DNA from: an uncultured Prevotella sp.
GTDB taxonomy: Bacteria > Bacteroidota > Bacteroidia > Bacteroidales > Bacteroidaceae
Direction of reading: 5' to 3'
Length of the DNA stretch: 6,831 bases
Assembly (NCBI GenBank): GCA_938023885.1
Contig: CALJCU010000090.1
Coordinates: 1 to 6,831, forward strand
A program made the position numbers and the translations under genes. Positions 1-6,415 of the stretch are shown piece after piece (the stretch's first letter is position 1; each line of letters opens with the position of its first letter). Below the pieces are notes generated by a model, which ran no database searches, was not told the origin of the DNA, and saw nothing but the letters and a program-made list of their open reading frames with translations.

Positions 1-1357
1 CCTCAATCTTCCTGGGCGAATTGAAATATTTTTCCAACATCTTCATGTTCACGCCATGACAGAACACAACGACATGATCACCCGCCTCAATCTGCGTGTT
101 ACCATTGACAAGCATGCCCTTGTCCCCGCGTACCAGTCCACCGATCGTCACATCCTGCGGCAATCTGAGTTCGCGCACCGTCGTCTTTGTCACCTTCGAG
201 TCCTCTTTCGCCACAAACTCCGCCACATCAGTGTTGGCTGACATGAGAAACGTGACATTGAGTACGTCGGCGTCAAGCATGACCTGGTAGATACGGCTCG
301 CAGCAATGGCTTTCTTATTGATGATCGTACCGATGTCAAGACTCTCCGCCATTGACACATAGTCGAGGTTCTCCACATCCGCTACCGTCTTCCTCACGCC
401 GAGGCGCTTAGCGGTGAGACAGGCGAGGATATTCGTCTCCGCGTTTCCCGTAAGGGCGACGAAAGCCTGGGTGTTCTTGATACCCTCATCCTCAAGGAGG
501 TTCGTGTCGCGCGCATCACCCTGAATGATGAGCGTCTTATCCTCCACGAGCTGGTTCAGTTCCTCACACCGTGCGGGATCCACCTCAATGATCTTCGCAT
601 ACATATACTCCGGCATGCTCTGTAGGGCACGCACAGCTGTCATGCCGCCACCCATGAACATCACGTTGCGCACGTCGACATACCCCGTCTTGCCCGTGAT
701 CTCACGGATATAAGGGATATACTGCTTCGTCGTCATAAAATAGGCGAGGTCGAAGCAGCGGAGCTCGTCGTTACCGCCGGGGATGATCGTCTCCCGTCCC
801 CGTTTGATGGCGACGATATGATACGGGTCATCAGGGCCACAGAGTTCCTTCAGCGGCTGGTTCAAGATCTTACAGTTGTCGCGCAGTTTGATGGCGAGCA
901 TCACGAGGGCGCCGCCGTGGACGTCCCACCGCTGCCTGACCCACGACATCTTCAGACCGTTGTTGATCTCCTTCGCAGCGAGGATCTCCGGGTAGATGAG
1001 GACATCGACACCGAGATCCTTATAGAACTGCCGCACATCCTCCTCCACATACTCTGCATCGTTGACCTTTGCCACGGTCTTCTTCGCATGCAAGGCATGG
1101 GCGAGGATACAACTGTTGATATTCTCGTTCTCGTCGGGTGACACGGCGATAAAGAGGTCGGCATTGGCCGTCCCCGCCTCCCGCAGTGTCTTCAGGCTCG
1201 AGGGTGACCCACAGAGCGTCAGCAGGTCATAGTCGGCACCAATCTTGTCGAGACGGTCCTGGTCATCGTCAATGATCGTGATTTCCTCCTGGTTGCGTGA
1301 GAGCAGCCGGGCGAGGTATGTTCCGATGGCGTATGCGCCCGTAATGATAATCTTCAT
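1..1357 (-). CDS. trkA: Trk system potassium uptake protein TrkA (3' end beyond window)
   Basis: Peripheral cytoplasmic subunit that binds NAD(H) and gates the TrkH/TrkG potassium channel. I translated the minus strand from the ATG at 1357-1355 and found 452 uninterrupted codons to the window edge. The protein has the usual duplicated layout: Rossmann RCK-N domain 1 at about residues 1-120 (start MKIIITGAYAIG, acidic D30 after the second strand), RCK-C domain 1 at about 140-220, RCK-N domain 2 from about 232 (MFMGGGMTAV at 233-242, E258/D260), and RCK-C domain 2 at about 365-450. Bacterial TrkA is usually about 445-460 residues, so only a few residues are missing. The start overlaps the dxs stop as ATGA, so translation is probably coupled and transcription shared with dxs. 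trkH would be expected next, outside the window. Both glycine-rich loops depart from GxGxxG (Y9 in the first, A241 in the second). The family call is secure; nucleotide preference cannot be judged. Confidence 0.95.
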   Translation of the reverse strand, partial: MKIIITGAYAIGTYLARLLSRNQEEITIIDDDQDRLDKIGADYDLLTLCGSPSSLKTLREAGTANADLFIAVSPDENENINSCILAHALHAKKTVAKVNDAEYVEEDVRQFYKDLGVDVLIYPEILAAKEINNGLKMSWVRQRWDVHGGALVMLAIKLRDNCKILNQPLKELCGPDDPYHIVAIKRGRETIIPGGNDELRCFDLAYFMTTKQYIPYIREITGKTGYVDVRNVMFMGGGMTAVRALQSMPEYMYAKIIEVDPARCEELNQLVEDKTLIIQGDARDTNLLEDEGIKNTQAFVALTGNAETNILACLTAKRLGVRKTVADVENLDYVSMAESLDIGTIINKKAIAASRIYQVMLDADVLNVTFLMSANTDVAEFVAKEDSKVTKTTVRELRLPQDVTIGGLVRGDKGMLVNGNTQIEAGDHVVVFCHGVNMKMLEKYFNSPRKIE

Positions 1358-3267
1358 AATAATGTCTCAATCTCTTTCCGCAGGCTCTCGTTGTCAATGC
1401 CGCACACCCGGCGCAGCTCTTCCACAGTGCCGTGCTCCACGAACGCGTCGGGTAATCCTAGACGCACCACCGTCGGCTTGTAGCCTTTGTCCGCCATCCA
1501 TTCGAGGACTGCGGAGCCCATGCCGCCGTTGCGTACCCCGTCTTCCACGGTGATAATCTTCTTGAACCGCTCGCCGGCCTCCGTGAGGAGATGCTCGTCG
1601 AGGGGCTTGAGGAACCGAAGGTCGTAGTGGGCGACCTTCCCCATATTGCTGCTGTCATCCTGCTCCATCTGTCGGATGACGGTCTCGATGTCGTTGCCGA
1701 CAGGTCCGATGGTGAGCACCGCCACCTCCGTGCCGTCATGCAGTTTTTTCCCCGTTCCGACCTGAACCTCCTCCAGGGGACAGCGCCACTCATCGGCGGG
1801 GATGACGCCACGGCCCCGCGGATAACGGATGACGAAAGTGCCTTTGCCGGGCAACTGTGCCGTGTACATCAGTCGGCGCAGCTCATGCTCATTCATCGGC
1901 GAGGCGATGGTGAGGTTCGGCACGGGGCGTAACGCTGCCATGTCGAAGGCACCGTGATGGGTCGGACCATCCTGACCGACGAGACCCGCCCTGTCGAGAC
2001 AGAGTACCACGGGGAGGTCCAATATAGCAAGGTCATGAATGATGTTGTCGTAGGCGCGCTGGACGAAGGCACTGTAGATATTACAGAACGGCTGCAGGCC
2101 GTCTTTCGCCATACCGCCGGAGAATGTCACGGCATGACCCTCAGCGATGCCGACATCGAAGCAGCGGTCCGGCATTTCCTTCATCATGATACTCATCGAG
2201 CAGCCTGTGGGCATGGCGGGTGTCACACCGACGATGCGCGGATTCAGCTTTGCCAGTTCCAGGAGCGTCTCACCGAAAACCTCCTGATATTTCAGCGGCT
2301 GGTTCTCCTTTGCCTCGGCGATACGCTTGCCCGTGGCGGCATCGAACTTTCCCGGGGCGTGCCACACTGTGGCATTCTTCTCCGCGGGAGCATAGCCCTT
2401 GCCTTTGATGGTATGGAGGTGAAGGATCTTCGGACCCTTCATGTCCTTTATCTGCCGCAGCACATGCACAAGGTTCTCCACATCATGGCCGTCGAACGGT
2501 CCAAAGTAACGGATGCTCATGCCCTCGAACATGTTCTGCTGATGGGCCAGCGCACTCTTCAGAGCGTTGTTAAGTCGGATGATTCCCTTCCGGCGGTCAT
2601 CATTGAGATAACCCTTGCCGTGGAGCCACTGTGAGGCTTTGAACCGCAGTTTGTTGTACGTGGCATTGATGTCGAGGTTGATGAGATACTGCTCCATGCC
2701 GCCCACGGCGCGGTCAATGGACATATCGTTGTCGTTGAGGATGATAAGCATGTCGTTGGGTGTTGACGACACGTTGTTCAGTCCCTCGAAAGCCAGGCCG
2801 CCGCTCATGGCACCGTCGCCGATGACCGCCACGACATGACGGTCGCTATGCCCCGTCTTCTTTGCTGCCACGGCCATGCCGAGGGCAGCGGAGATGCTGT
2901 TCGACGCATGTCCGCAGGTGAAAGTGTCATACTCACTCTCCAATGGTGTGGGGAACGGACGGATGCCGCCGAACTGCCTGTTGGTGCAGAACCGGTCACG
3001 GCGGCCCGTGAGGATCTTATGCCCATAAGCCTGATGACCGACATCCCAGACGATACGGTCATCGGGGGTGTTGAAGACATAGTGGAGCGCTACGGTAAGC
3101 TCCACCATGCCCAAGCTCGAGGCAAGGTGCCCAGGGTTAACCGACACCTCTTCTATGATGTCCTGCCGCAGCTCCTTACACACCTCAGGCAACTGCTCCA
3201 CCGGCAGCTTCCGCAGGTCCACAGGATAGTCGATGCGGCTCAGGAGTGAAAATCGCTTCTCATCCAT
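1354..3267 (-). CDS. dxs: 1-deoxy-D-xylulose-5-phosphate synthase
   Basis: Cytoplasmic thiamine-diphosphate enzyme that condenses pyruvate with glyceraldehyde 3-phosphate to DXP, the entry step of the MEP isoprenoid pathway (also feeding thiamine and pyridoxal synthesis in many bacteria). The 637-residue length is normal for Dxs. Visible motifs, numbered from the ATG: PGHLASSLG near 45-53 (substrate/cofactor His), WDVGHQAYGHK near 74-84, the ThDP/Mg motif beginning GDGAMSGG at 150 and ending NDN near 178-180, the catalytic Glu in GIAEGHA at 376, and DRAGLVGQDGPTHHG at 425-439 (transketolase pyrimidine-binding region). The C-terminal transketolase domain follows from about 500. The frame opens with TTG at 3270 followed at once by ATG at 3267, with an in-frame TAA just upstream; I chose the ATG. 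The stop TGA (1356-1354) overlaps the trkA start by four bases. A Bacteroidetes-type promoter lies about 50 bases upstream. No riboswitch was seen in the leader. Confidence 0.97.
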   Translation of the reverse strand: MDEKRFSLLSRIDYPVDLRKLPVEQLPEVCKELRQDIIEEVSVNPGHLASSLGMVELTVALHYVFNTPDDRIVWDVGHQAYGHKILTGRRDRFCTNRQFGGIRPFPTPLESEYDTFTCGHASNSISAALGMAVAAKKTGHSDRHVVAVIGDGAMSGGLAFEGLNNVSSTPNDMLIILNDNDMSIDRAVGGMEQYLINLDINATYNKLRFKASQWLHGKGYLNDDRRKGIIRLNNALKSALAHQQNMFEGMSIRYFGPFDGHDVENLVHVLRQIKDMKGPKILHLHTIKGKGYAPAEKNATVWHAPGKFDAATGKRIAEAKENQPLKYQEVFGETLLELAKLNPRIVGVTPAMPTGCSMSIMMKEMPDRCFDVGIAEGHAVTFSGGMAKDGLQPFCNIYSAFVQRAYDNIIHDLAILDLPVVLCLDRAGLVGQDGPTHHGAFDMAALRPVPNLTIASPMNEHELRRLMYTAQLPGKGTFVIRYPRGRGVIPADEWRCPLEEVQVGTGKKLHDGTEVAVLTIGPVGNDIETVIRQMEQDDSSNMGKVAHYDLRFLKPLDEHLLTEAGERFKKIITVEDGVRNGGMGSAVLEWMADKGYKPTVVRLGLPDAFVEHGTVEELRRVCGIDNESLRKEIETLL

Positions 3268-3315
3268 CAATGAATGTTCATACGTTACTTAAGGCCGTCT
3301 CAGCCAACATTTTTG

Positions 3316-3348
3316 CAAAGTTACACATTTCTCGGCAACTAACGCTAA
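3316..3348 (-). promoter_or_regulatory. Probable Bacteroidetes-type promoter for dxs-trkA
   Basis: On the minus strand, TAACTTTG (3323-3316) matches the -7 consensus TAnnTTTG exactly. TTAG (3348-3345) lies 21 bases upstream and matches three of four positions of the -33 TTTG box. A perfect TTTG at 3352-3349 is 25 bases away, longer than usual. The expected transcription start near 3310 would give a leader of roughly 40 bases before the dxs ATG. Spacing and orientation fit; activity is inferred. Confidence 0.6.
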
Positions 3349-3404
3349 CAAACATCAAAAAAAAGAGGCTCACCCTCCCTTGTAGGGATAGAGAAGAAAC
3401 TTGT

Positions 3405-3459
3405 ATCGGACTACACGGACTTTCACGGATCCAATCGGTTGTCTTCTGTGTCGTCCGAT
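3405..3459. repeat. 12-bp imperfect inverted repeat in the divergent intergenic region
   Basis: ATCGGACTACAC at 3405-3416 pairs with GTGTCGTCCGAT at 3448-3459 with a single mismatch, leaving a 31-base loop. The loop also carries a near-direct repeat, CACGGACTTT then CACGGATCC. It lies upstream of both divergent promoters, outside either predicted transcript. It could be an operator, a folded dispersed repeat or an element end; no adjacent target duplication or transposase is visible. Confidence 0.45.
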
Positions 3460-3502
3460 GACGATAATCTTTTAAAACCGTATAAGAAAGATAAAACAGA
3501 AG

Positions 3503-3533
3503 TTTAGCGTCTGCGAAAAAATTCCTACCTTTG
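3503..3533 (+). promoter_or_regulatory. Probable Bacteroidetes-type promoter, rightward
   Basis: TACCTTTG at 3526-3533 matches the -7 consensus TAnnTTTG exactly. TTTA at 3503-3506, 19 bases upstream, is one base off the -33 TTTG box. Transcription would start near 3540, directly into the aminopeptidase C remnant, and would be expected to read on into the hydrolase gene at 3814. This is the only candidate promoter I see for that gene. It may have belonged to the lost peptidase gene. Confidence 0.6.
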
Positions 3534-3591
3534 CACCATTAAACAACTAATTCATTTCCCCTTTCCCTCCCCGCTGTCGACCCCGACGCCG

Positions 3592-3792
3592 CGGGAGTGG
3601 GAGGTTGAAAACTCCTGGGGAGCTTCCTACGGCTACAAGGGCTGTCTCATCATGATGAACCGATGGTTCAACGAGTTCATGTTCCGCCTCGTCGTCAACA
3701 AAGTATATGTCCCACAGCAGCTTCTCAACGAGTTCGGGCAGAAACCTGCGGCAGTCACGCCCGAAGATTCGCTGTTCCAAGAGGACGAGTAA
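3592..3792 (+). pseudogene. C-terminal remnant of aminopeptidase C / bleomycin hydrolase family (peptidase C1B)
   Basis: One frame ending at the TAA 3790-3792 reads REWEVENSWGASYGYKG at 3592-3642, then MMNRWFNEFMFRLVVNK at 3652-3702 and VYVPQQLL at 3703-3726. In the C1B family this VENSWG segment carries the catalytic-triad Asn near the C-terminus, followed by a tryptophan-rich W-F-[DN]-E-[YF] stretch and a short tail, which matches here. The full enzyme is roughly 400-470 residues, so more than 80% is absent, including the catalytic Cys and His. The frame has no credible start: upstream of 3592 it reads a Pro/Ser/Thr-rich stretch with no ATG and soon enters the promoter. Base composition resembles the GC-richer neighbours rather than the following gene. 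The ATG at 3652 could give a 46-residue peptide, but I see no reason to think it functions. Best read as a deletion remnant. Confidence 0.75.
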
Positions 3793-3813
3793 AAAGAATT
3801 GAAAAAGGAAAGG

Positions 3814-4746
3814 ATGATCTCATTTCTACTTTTCATCTTCATATTTATAGAGTATAATGTGGAGAATCTCTTCGACACCATGCATGACCAAGGCAAGCAG
3901 GATGAAGAGTTTCTCCCCAACTCTACATATCATTGGTCGCATTATCGATACTGGAAAAAGTTAGATCACATCAGTCAGGCAATTGTTGCATGCGGTGATA
4001 CAACTTTGGGCCACCTGCCGGACATGGCTGTGCTAACTGAGGTAGAGAACGACTCTGTGATGCGTGATCTTACACGTCGCTCACTACTTCGTACAGCCCG
4101 TTACGACTATGTAATGACGGACAGTCCAGACCAACGCGGAATAGATATAGCTTTACTCTATTCTCCATTCTCTTTTCGACTCCTTAATTATCATGCCATA
4201 CGTATCAATCCACCAGTGGGTCACCGCCCAACCCGTGATATCCTTTATGCTTCTGGAATTATTATGAACGGAGACACTTTGCATATTATTGCTGTTCATG
4301 CACCCAGCCGAGCTGGAGGTGAGGCGCTATCACGTCCATACCGCTTGCTTGTAGCAAAAAAAATAAGTAATATTGTTGATTCTATCAACGGGGCCAGCCA
4401 AAGTCCACTAATTGCCGTTGCAGGGGATTTTAATGACTACTCTACCGATACTTCATTAAAATTTCTTGCCGGTCACGGGCTGACGGAGGCCTCCGAAAAA
4501 GCTGTAGGCAGTCATGGCGCTCGTGGCACCTATCGATTTCATGGAGAATGGGGCAGTCTTGACCATATTTTATGCAATACCAGATTAGTAAAGAAATTCA
4601 GGTCTTGTCACATCAATGACACTCCCTTCCTATTAGAAGAAGACAAAAAATACGGTGGAGTTAAACCCCACCGCACATTTCTTGGTCCCCGTTACCTTGG
4701 TGGTTTCAGTGACCACTTACCGCTTGTCTCGATTTTCTCTTTCTGA
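3814..4746 (+). CDS. Endonuclease/exonuclease/phosphatase family protein, shortened export region
   Basis: Member of the metal-dependent EEP fold (DNase I / exonuclease III / inositol phosphatase superfamily), of the type common as exported proteins in Bacteroidales. The substrate cannot be told from sequence. Family motifs are present in order (numbered from the ATG): YNVENLFD at 14-21 (metal-site Asn), EVEND at 76-80 (metal-site Glu), QRGIDIALLY at 107-116, the catalytic His in AVHAPSRAGG at 160-169, GDFND at 204-208, SLDHI at 248-252, and SDHLPL at 299-304. The N-terminus has a hydrophobic run (FLLFIFIFI) that passes straight into EYNVENLFD. There is no signal-peptidase site and none of the usual residues before the first strand, so a short deletion is likely. 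I chose the ATG at 3814, preceded by AAGGAAAGG; a TTG at 3799 would add MKKER, giving 315 instead of 310 residues. The gene is visibly more AT-rich than its neighbours. It lies 21 bases after the peptidase remnant. Confidence 0.85.
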   Translation: MISFLLFIFIFIEYNVENLFDTMHDQGKQDEEFLPNSTYHWSHYRYWKKLDHISQAIVACGDTTLGHLPDMAVLTEVENDSVMRDLTRRSLLRTARYDYVMTDSPDQRGIDIALLYSPFSFRLLNYHAIRINPPVGHRPTRDILYASGIIMNGDTLHIIAVHAPSRAGGEALSRPYRLLVAKKISNIVDSINGASQSPLIAVAGDFNDYSTDTSLKFLAGHGLTEASEKAVGSHGARGTYRFHGEWGSLDHILCNTRLVKKFRSCHINDTPFLLEEDKKYGGVKPHRTFLGPRYLGGFSDHLPLVSIFSF

Positions 4747-4840
4747 TTGAGTTGGTTTATCTGTTATACGCATACCATGTTCCATCCTACTGTAAGGTAC
4801 TGCCCCTAAATGGATGATGTGTCTTACGGACGGCCGACAC

Positions 4841-4863
4841 ACGATAGCGTTAAACTGTATCGT
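4841..4863. terminator. Weak hairpin between convergent genes
   Basis: ACGATA (4841-4846) and TATCGT (4858-4863) form a perfect 6-bp inverted repeat around an 11-base loop. It lies in the roughly 265-base gap where the plus-strand hydrolase gene and the minus-strand nqrF converge, a natural place for a shared terminator. There is no T-run on either side and the stem is AT-containing and short, so intrinsic termination is only a guess. I recognise nothing else in 4747-4889. Confidence 0.25.
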
Positions 4864-4889
4864 TAGAACTTGTATGCATTTAATGGATC

Positions 4890-5027
4890 TTACTTATGCT
4901 CCTTATAGTACTTCACTCCCTGCCTGACATTAGTGATGAGAGCTTTAGTAGAGAATGCAGCGCCATGAGACGCGCGCGGCAAACAAGGAGTTGCTATAGT
5001 GGGATGGGTTTTATCCGAAGTTATCAT
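4890..5027 (-). other. Short open frame after nqrF, possible tail of a lost gene
   Basis: A 45-codon frame runs from an ATG at 5027-5025, inside the end of nqrF in another frame, to TAA at 4892-4890. Its second half reads GAAFSTKALITN then VRQGVKYYKEHK, with ordinary codons and a Lys-rich end resembling a genuine protein C-terminus. The first part (through about LPRAS) is less protein-like. I do not recognise the family. It may be the decayed 3' end of a gene once following nqrF, a small protein translated by coupling (17-base overlap), part of a dispersed repeat, or chance. Confidence 0.3.
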
Positions 5028-6279
5028 ACATAATGCTTTCGGGATCCACACCGAGGCTGTCAAGATAATCGGTGACGGTCTTGATCAGCATTGGTGGCCC
5101 GCAGAGGTAGTACTCACAGTCCTCCGGAGCCTCGTGGTCTTTGAGATAGGTATCACGCACGCAGTTGACGGCGAAGCCGGCATAGTATTTCACACCGGCT
5201 GCATCAGCCTTCGGATCCGGACGGTCGAGGGAGAGATGCATATGGAAATTGGGGAACTCCTTTTCCAGTTCCCAGAAGTCCTCGAGGAAGAAGGCCTCGG
5301 AGAGTGAGCGGGCTCCATAGAAGAAATGCATCTCACGGTCGGTGCAGTGGATCTGACGCGTCATGTACATGATCTGTGAGCGCAACGGAGCCATACCGGC
5401 GCCACCACCGATCCATATCATCTCTTTCTTCGAGTTGAAGTGCGGGTGGAAGTCACCGTAAGGACCGCTCATACGCACCTTGTCACCCGGTTTGAGGGAG
5501 AAGATGTAACTGGAGCCGATACCTGTCGGCACATCCTGGAAGCCGACCTGTGGATGAGGCTTGAACGGAGTGGTGGCGATACGTACCGTCAGCATGATGA
5601 TGTCACCCTCGGCAGGATAGTTAGCCATGGAGTAGGCACGGATGGTAGGCTCTGGATTGTGGGCCTTGAGGGAGAAGATGTTGAACTTCTTCCATGCACC
5701 GATATACTCGTCGCCGATAAGCGACTTGTCGATGTCCTTGTCGTAGTCGATGGCATCGTAGGCAGGGATATAGATCTGTGCGTAGGAGCCTGGGATGAAG
5801 TCCATATGCTCGCCCGGAGGCAGAGCCACCTTGAACTCCTTGATGAAACTCGACACGTTGTTGTTGGAGATGACAGTGCACTCCCATTCCTTGACGTTGA
5901 GGATAGCGTCGGAGACCTTGATGCTGAGGTCGCCGTGTACCTTCGTCTGGCATCCGAGACGCCAGTGGTCTTTGATCTCTTTACGTGTGAAGTGGCCCTT
6001 CTCCGTGTCAAGGATCTCGCCGCCGCCTTCGAGCACCTGCAGGCGGCACTGTCCGCAGCTGCCTTTACCGCCACAAGCAGAGGAGAGGTGCACGCCGTTC
6101 TCGTTGAGGGTAGAGAGCAGTGAGCCGCCCTGTTCGACCTCAATCTTCTTGTCACCGTTGATGGTGATTGTCACCTTTCCGCTCGGGCTGAGATATTTCT
6201 TAGCGATAAGCAGCACCACCACAAGTACGAGGATGGTGACGAGAAACACTGCTATGCTTACGCTTATAAATTGTCCCAT
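5011..6279 (-). CDS. nqrF: Na+-translocating NADH:quinone oxidoreductase subunit F
   Basis: Electron-input subunit of the Na+-NQR respiratory pump. It oxidises NADH at the cytoplasmic face and passes electrons from FAD to a 2Fe-2S centre and on to the membrane subunits. The 422 residues show the full domain order. One N-terminal membrane helix spans about 5-27. A ferredoxin-type domain at about 34-125 has four cluster cysteines: C69, C75 and C78 in SACGGKGSCGQC, then C110. An FAD-binding barrel carries RAYSMAN at 214-220 and SGPYGDF at 271-277. The NADH-binding domain carries GGGAGMAPLRS at 291-301 and CGPPM at 393-397. The C-terminus DNFG resembles the DDFG end of the Vibrio protein. The ATG at 6279-6277 places the membrane helix correctly. 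It lies downstream of nqrE in the same orientation after a 136-base spacer with no visible Bacteroidetes-type promoter, so cotranscription with nqrE is likely. All cofactor motifs are intact. Confidence 0.97.
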   Translation of the reverse strand: MGQFISVSIAVFLVTILVLVVVLLIAKKYLSPSGKVTITINGDKKIEVEQGGSLLSTLNENGVHLSSACGGKGSCGQCRLQVLEGGGEILDTEKGHFTRKEIKDHWRLGCQTKVHGDLSIKVSDAILNVKEWECTVISNNNVSSFIKEFKVALPPGEHMDFIPGSYAQIYIPAYDAIDYDKDIDKSLIGDEYIGAWKKFNIFSLKAHNPEPTIRAYSMANYPAEGDIIMLTVRIATTPFKPHPQVGFQDVPTGIGSSYIFSLKPGDKVRMSGPYGDFHPHFNSKKEMIWIGGGAGMAPLRSQIMYMTRQIHCTDREMHFFYGARSLSEAFFLEDFWELEKEFPNFHMHLSLDRPDPKADAAGVKYYAGFAVNCVRDTYLKDHEAPEDCEYYLCGPPMLIKTVTDYLDSLGVDPESIMYDNFG

Positions 6280-6281
6280 GT

Positions 6282-6371
6282 TATTTGTTGTTTTACTTTT
6301 ACTTTAGTCAGTATTACCTTTCTCAGTATTACTTCAATCCTTATTACTTTATTCCGTAATAATCTGTCTTC
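6282..6371. repeat. Degenerate 15-bp tandem repeat in the nqrE-nqrF spacer
   Basis: On the plus strand, units with an exact 15-base period begin at 6282, 6297, 6312, 6327, 6342 and 6357. Their first six bases are TATTTG, TTTTAC, TATTAC, TATTAC, TATTAC and TAATAA. The best units are TATTACCTTTCTCAG, TATTACTTCAATCCT and TATTACTTTATTCCG. The outer units are weak. On the coding strand the transcript here is purine-rich (GUAAUA-type cores). The spacer is expected to be transcribed between two operon genes, so it may act at RNA level or be a slippage product. Confidence 0.55.
6341..6362. repeat. AT-rich inverted repeat in the nqrE-nqrF spacer
   Basis: TTATTAC (6341-6347) and GTAATAA (6356-6362) form a perfect 7-bp stem with an 8-base loop. 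It overlaps the last units of the 15-bp repeat and may simply follow from them. No U-run follows it in the nqr transcript direction, so it does not look like an intrinsic terminator; a weak RNA processing or stability element is possible. Confidence 0.4.
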
Positions 6372-6415
6372 TTTCTTCTCTCTTCTTTTTAGCGAGGCGG
6401 CTTGGCTGATCAGCG

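Noticed and set aside
1954..2634. 226-codon plus-strand open frame opposite dxs
   Set aside because: dxs on the other strand has full family motifs; this translation shows no recognisable domain and is His/Cys-rich in the way of an antisense shadow in GC-rich coding DNA.
3268..3270. TTG as the dxs start
   Set aside because: It lies one codon before an ATG that gives a normal Dxs length, and no feature favours the rarer start codon.
3547..3920. Minus-strand open frames over the peptidase remnant and the hydrolase start
   Set aside because: The plus strand carries recognisable protein similarity across the same bases; the minus translations show no motif.
4792..4837. GTAAG and CTTAC arms in the convergent gap as possible insertion-sequence end
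   Set aside because: Only five bases match, with no transposase or target duplication nearby.
5440..6123. 227-codon plus-strand open frame opposite nqrF
   Set aside because: Antisense of the ferredoxin and FAD domains of nqrF; Val/Asp/Glu-rich composition typical of a shadow frame, with no promoter or domain.
6291..6371. Possible CRISPR-like array in the nqrE-nqrF spacer
   Set aside because: The units are 15 bases, contiguous and degenerate, without unique spacers; this is a simple tandem repeat.
6405..6414. GCTGATCAGC palindrome just after the nqrE stop
   Set aside because: Too short to be a hairpin or a convincing operator on its own; expected by chance at this frequency.
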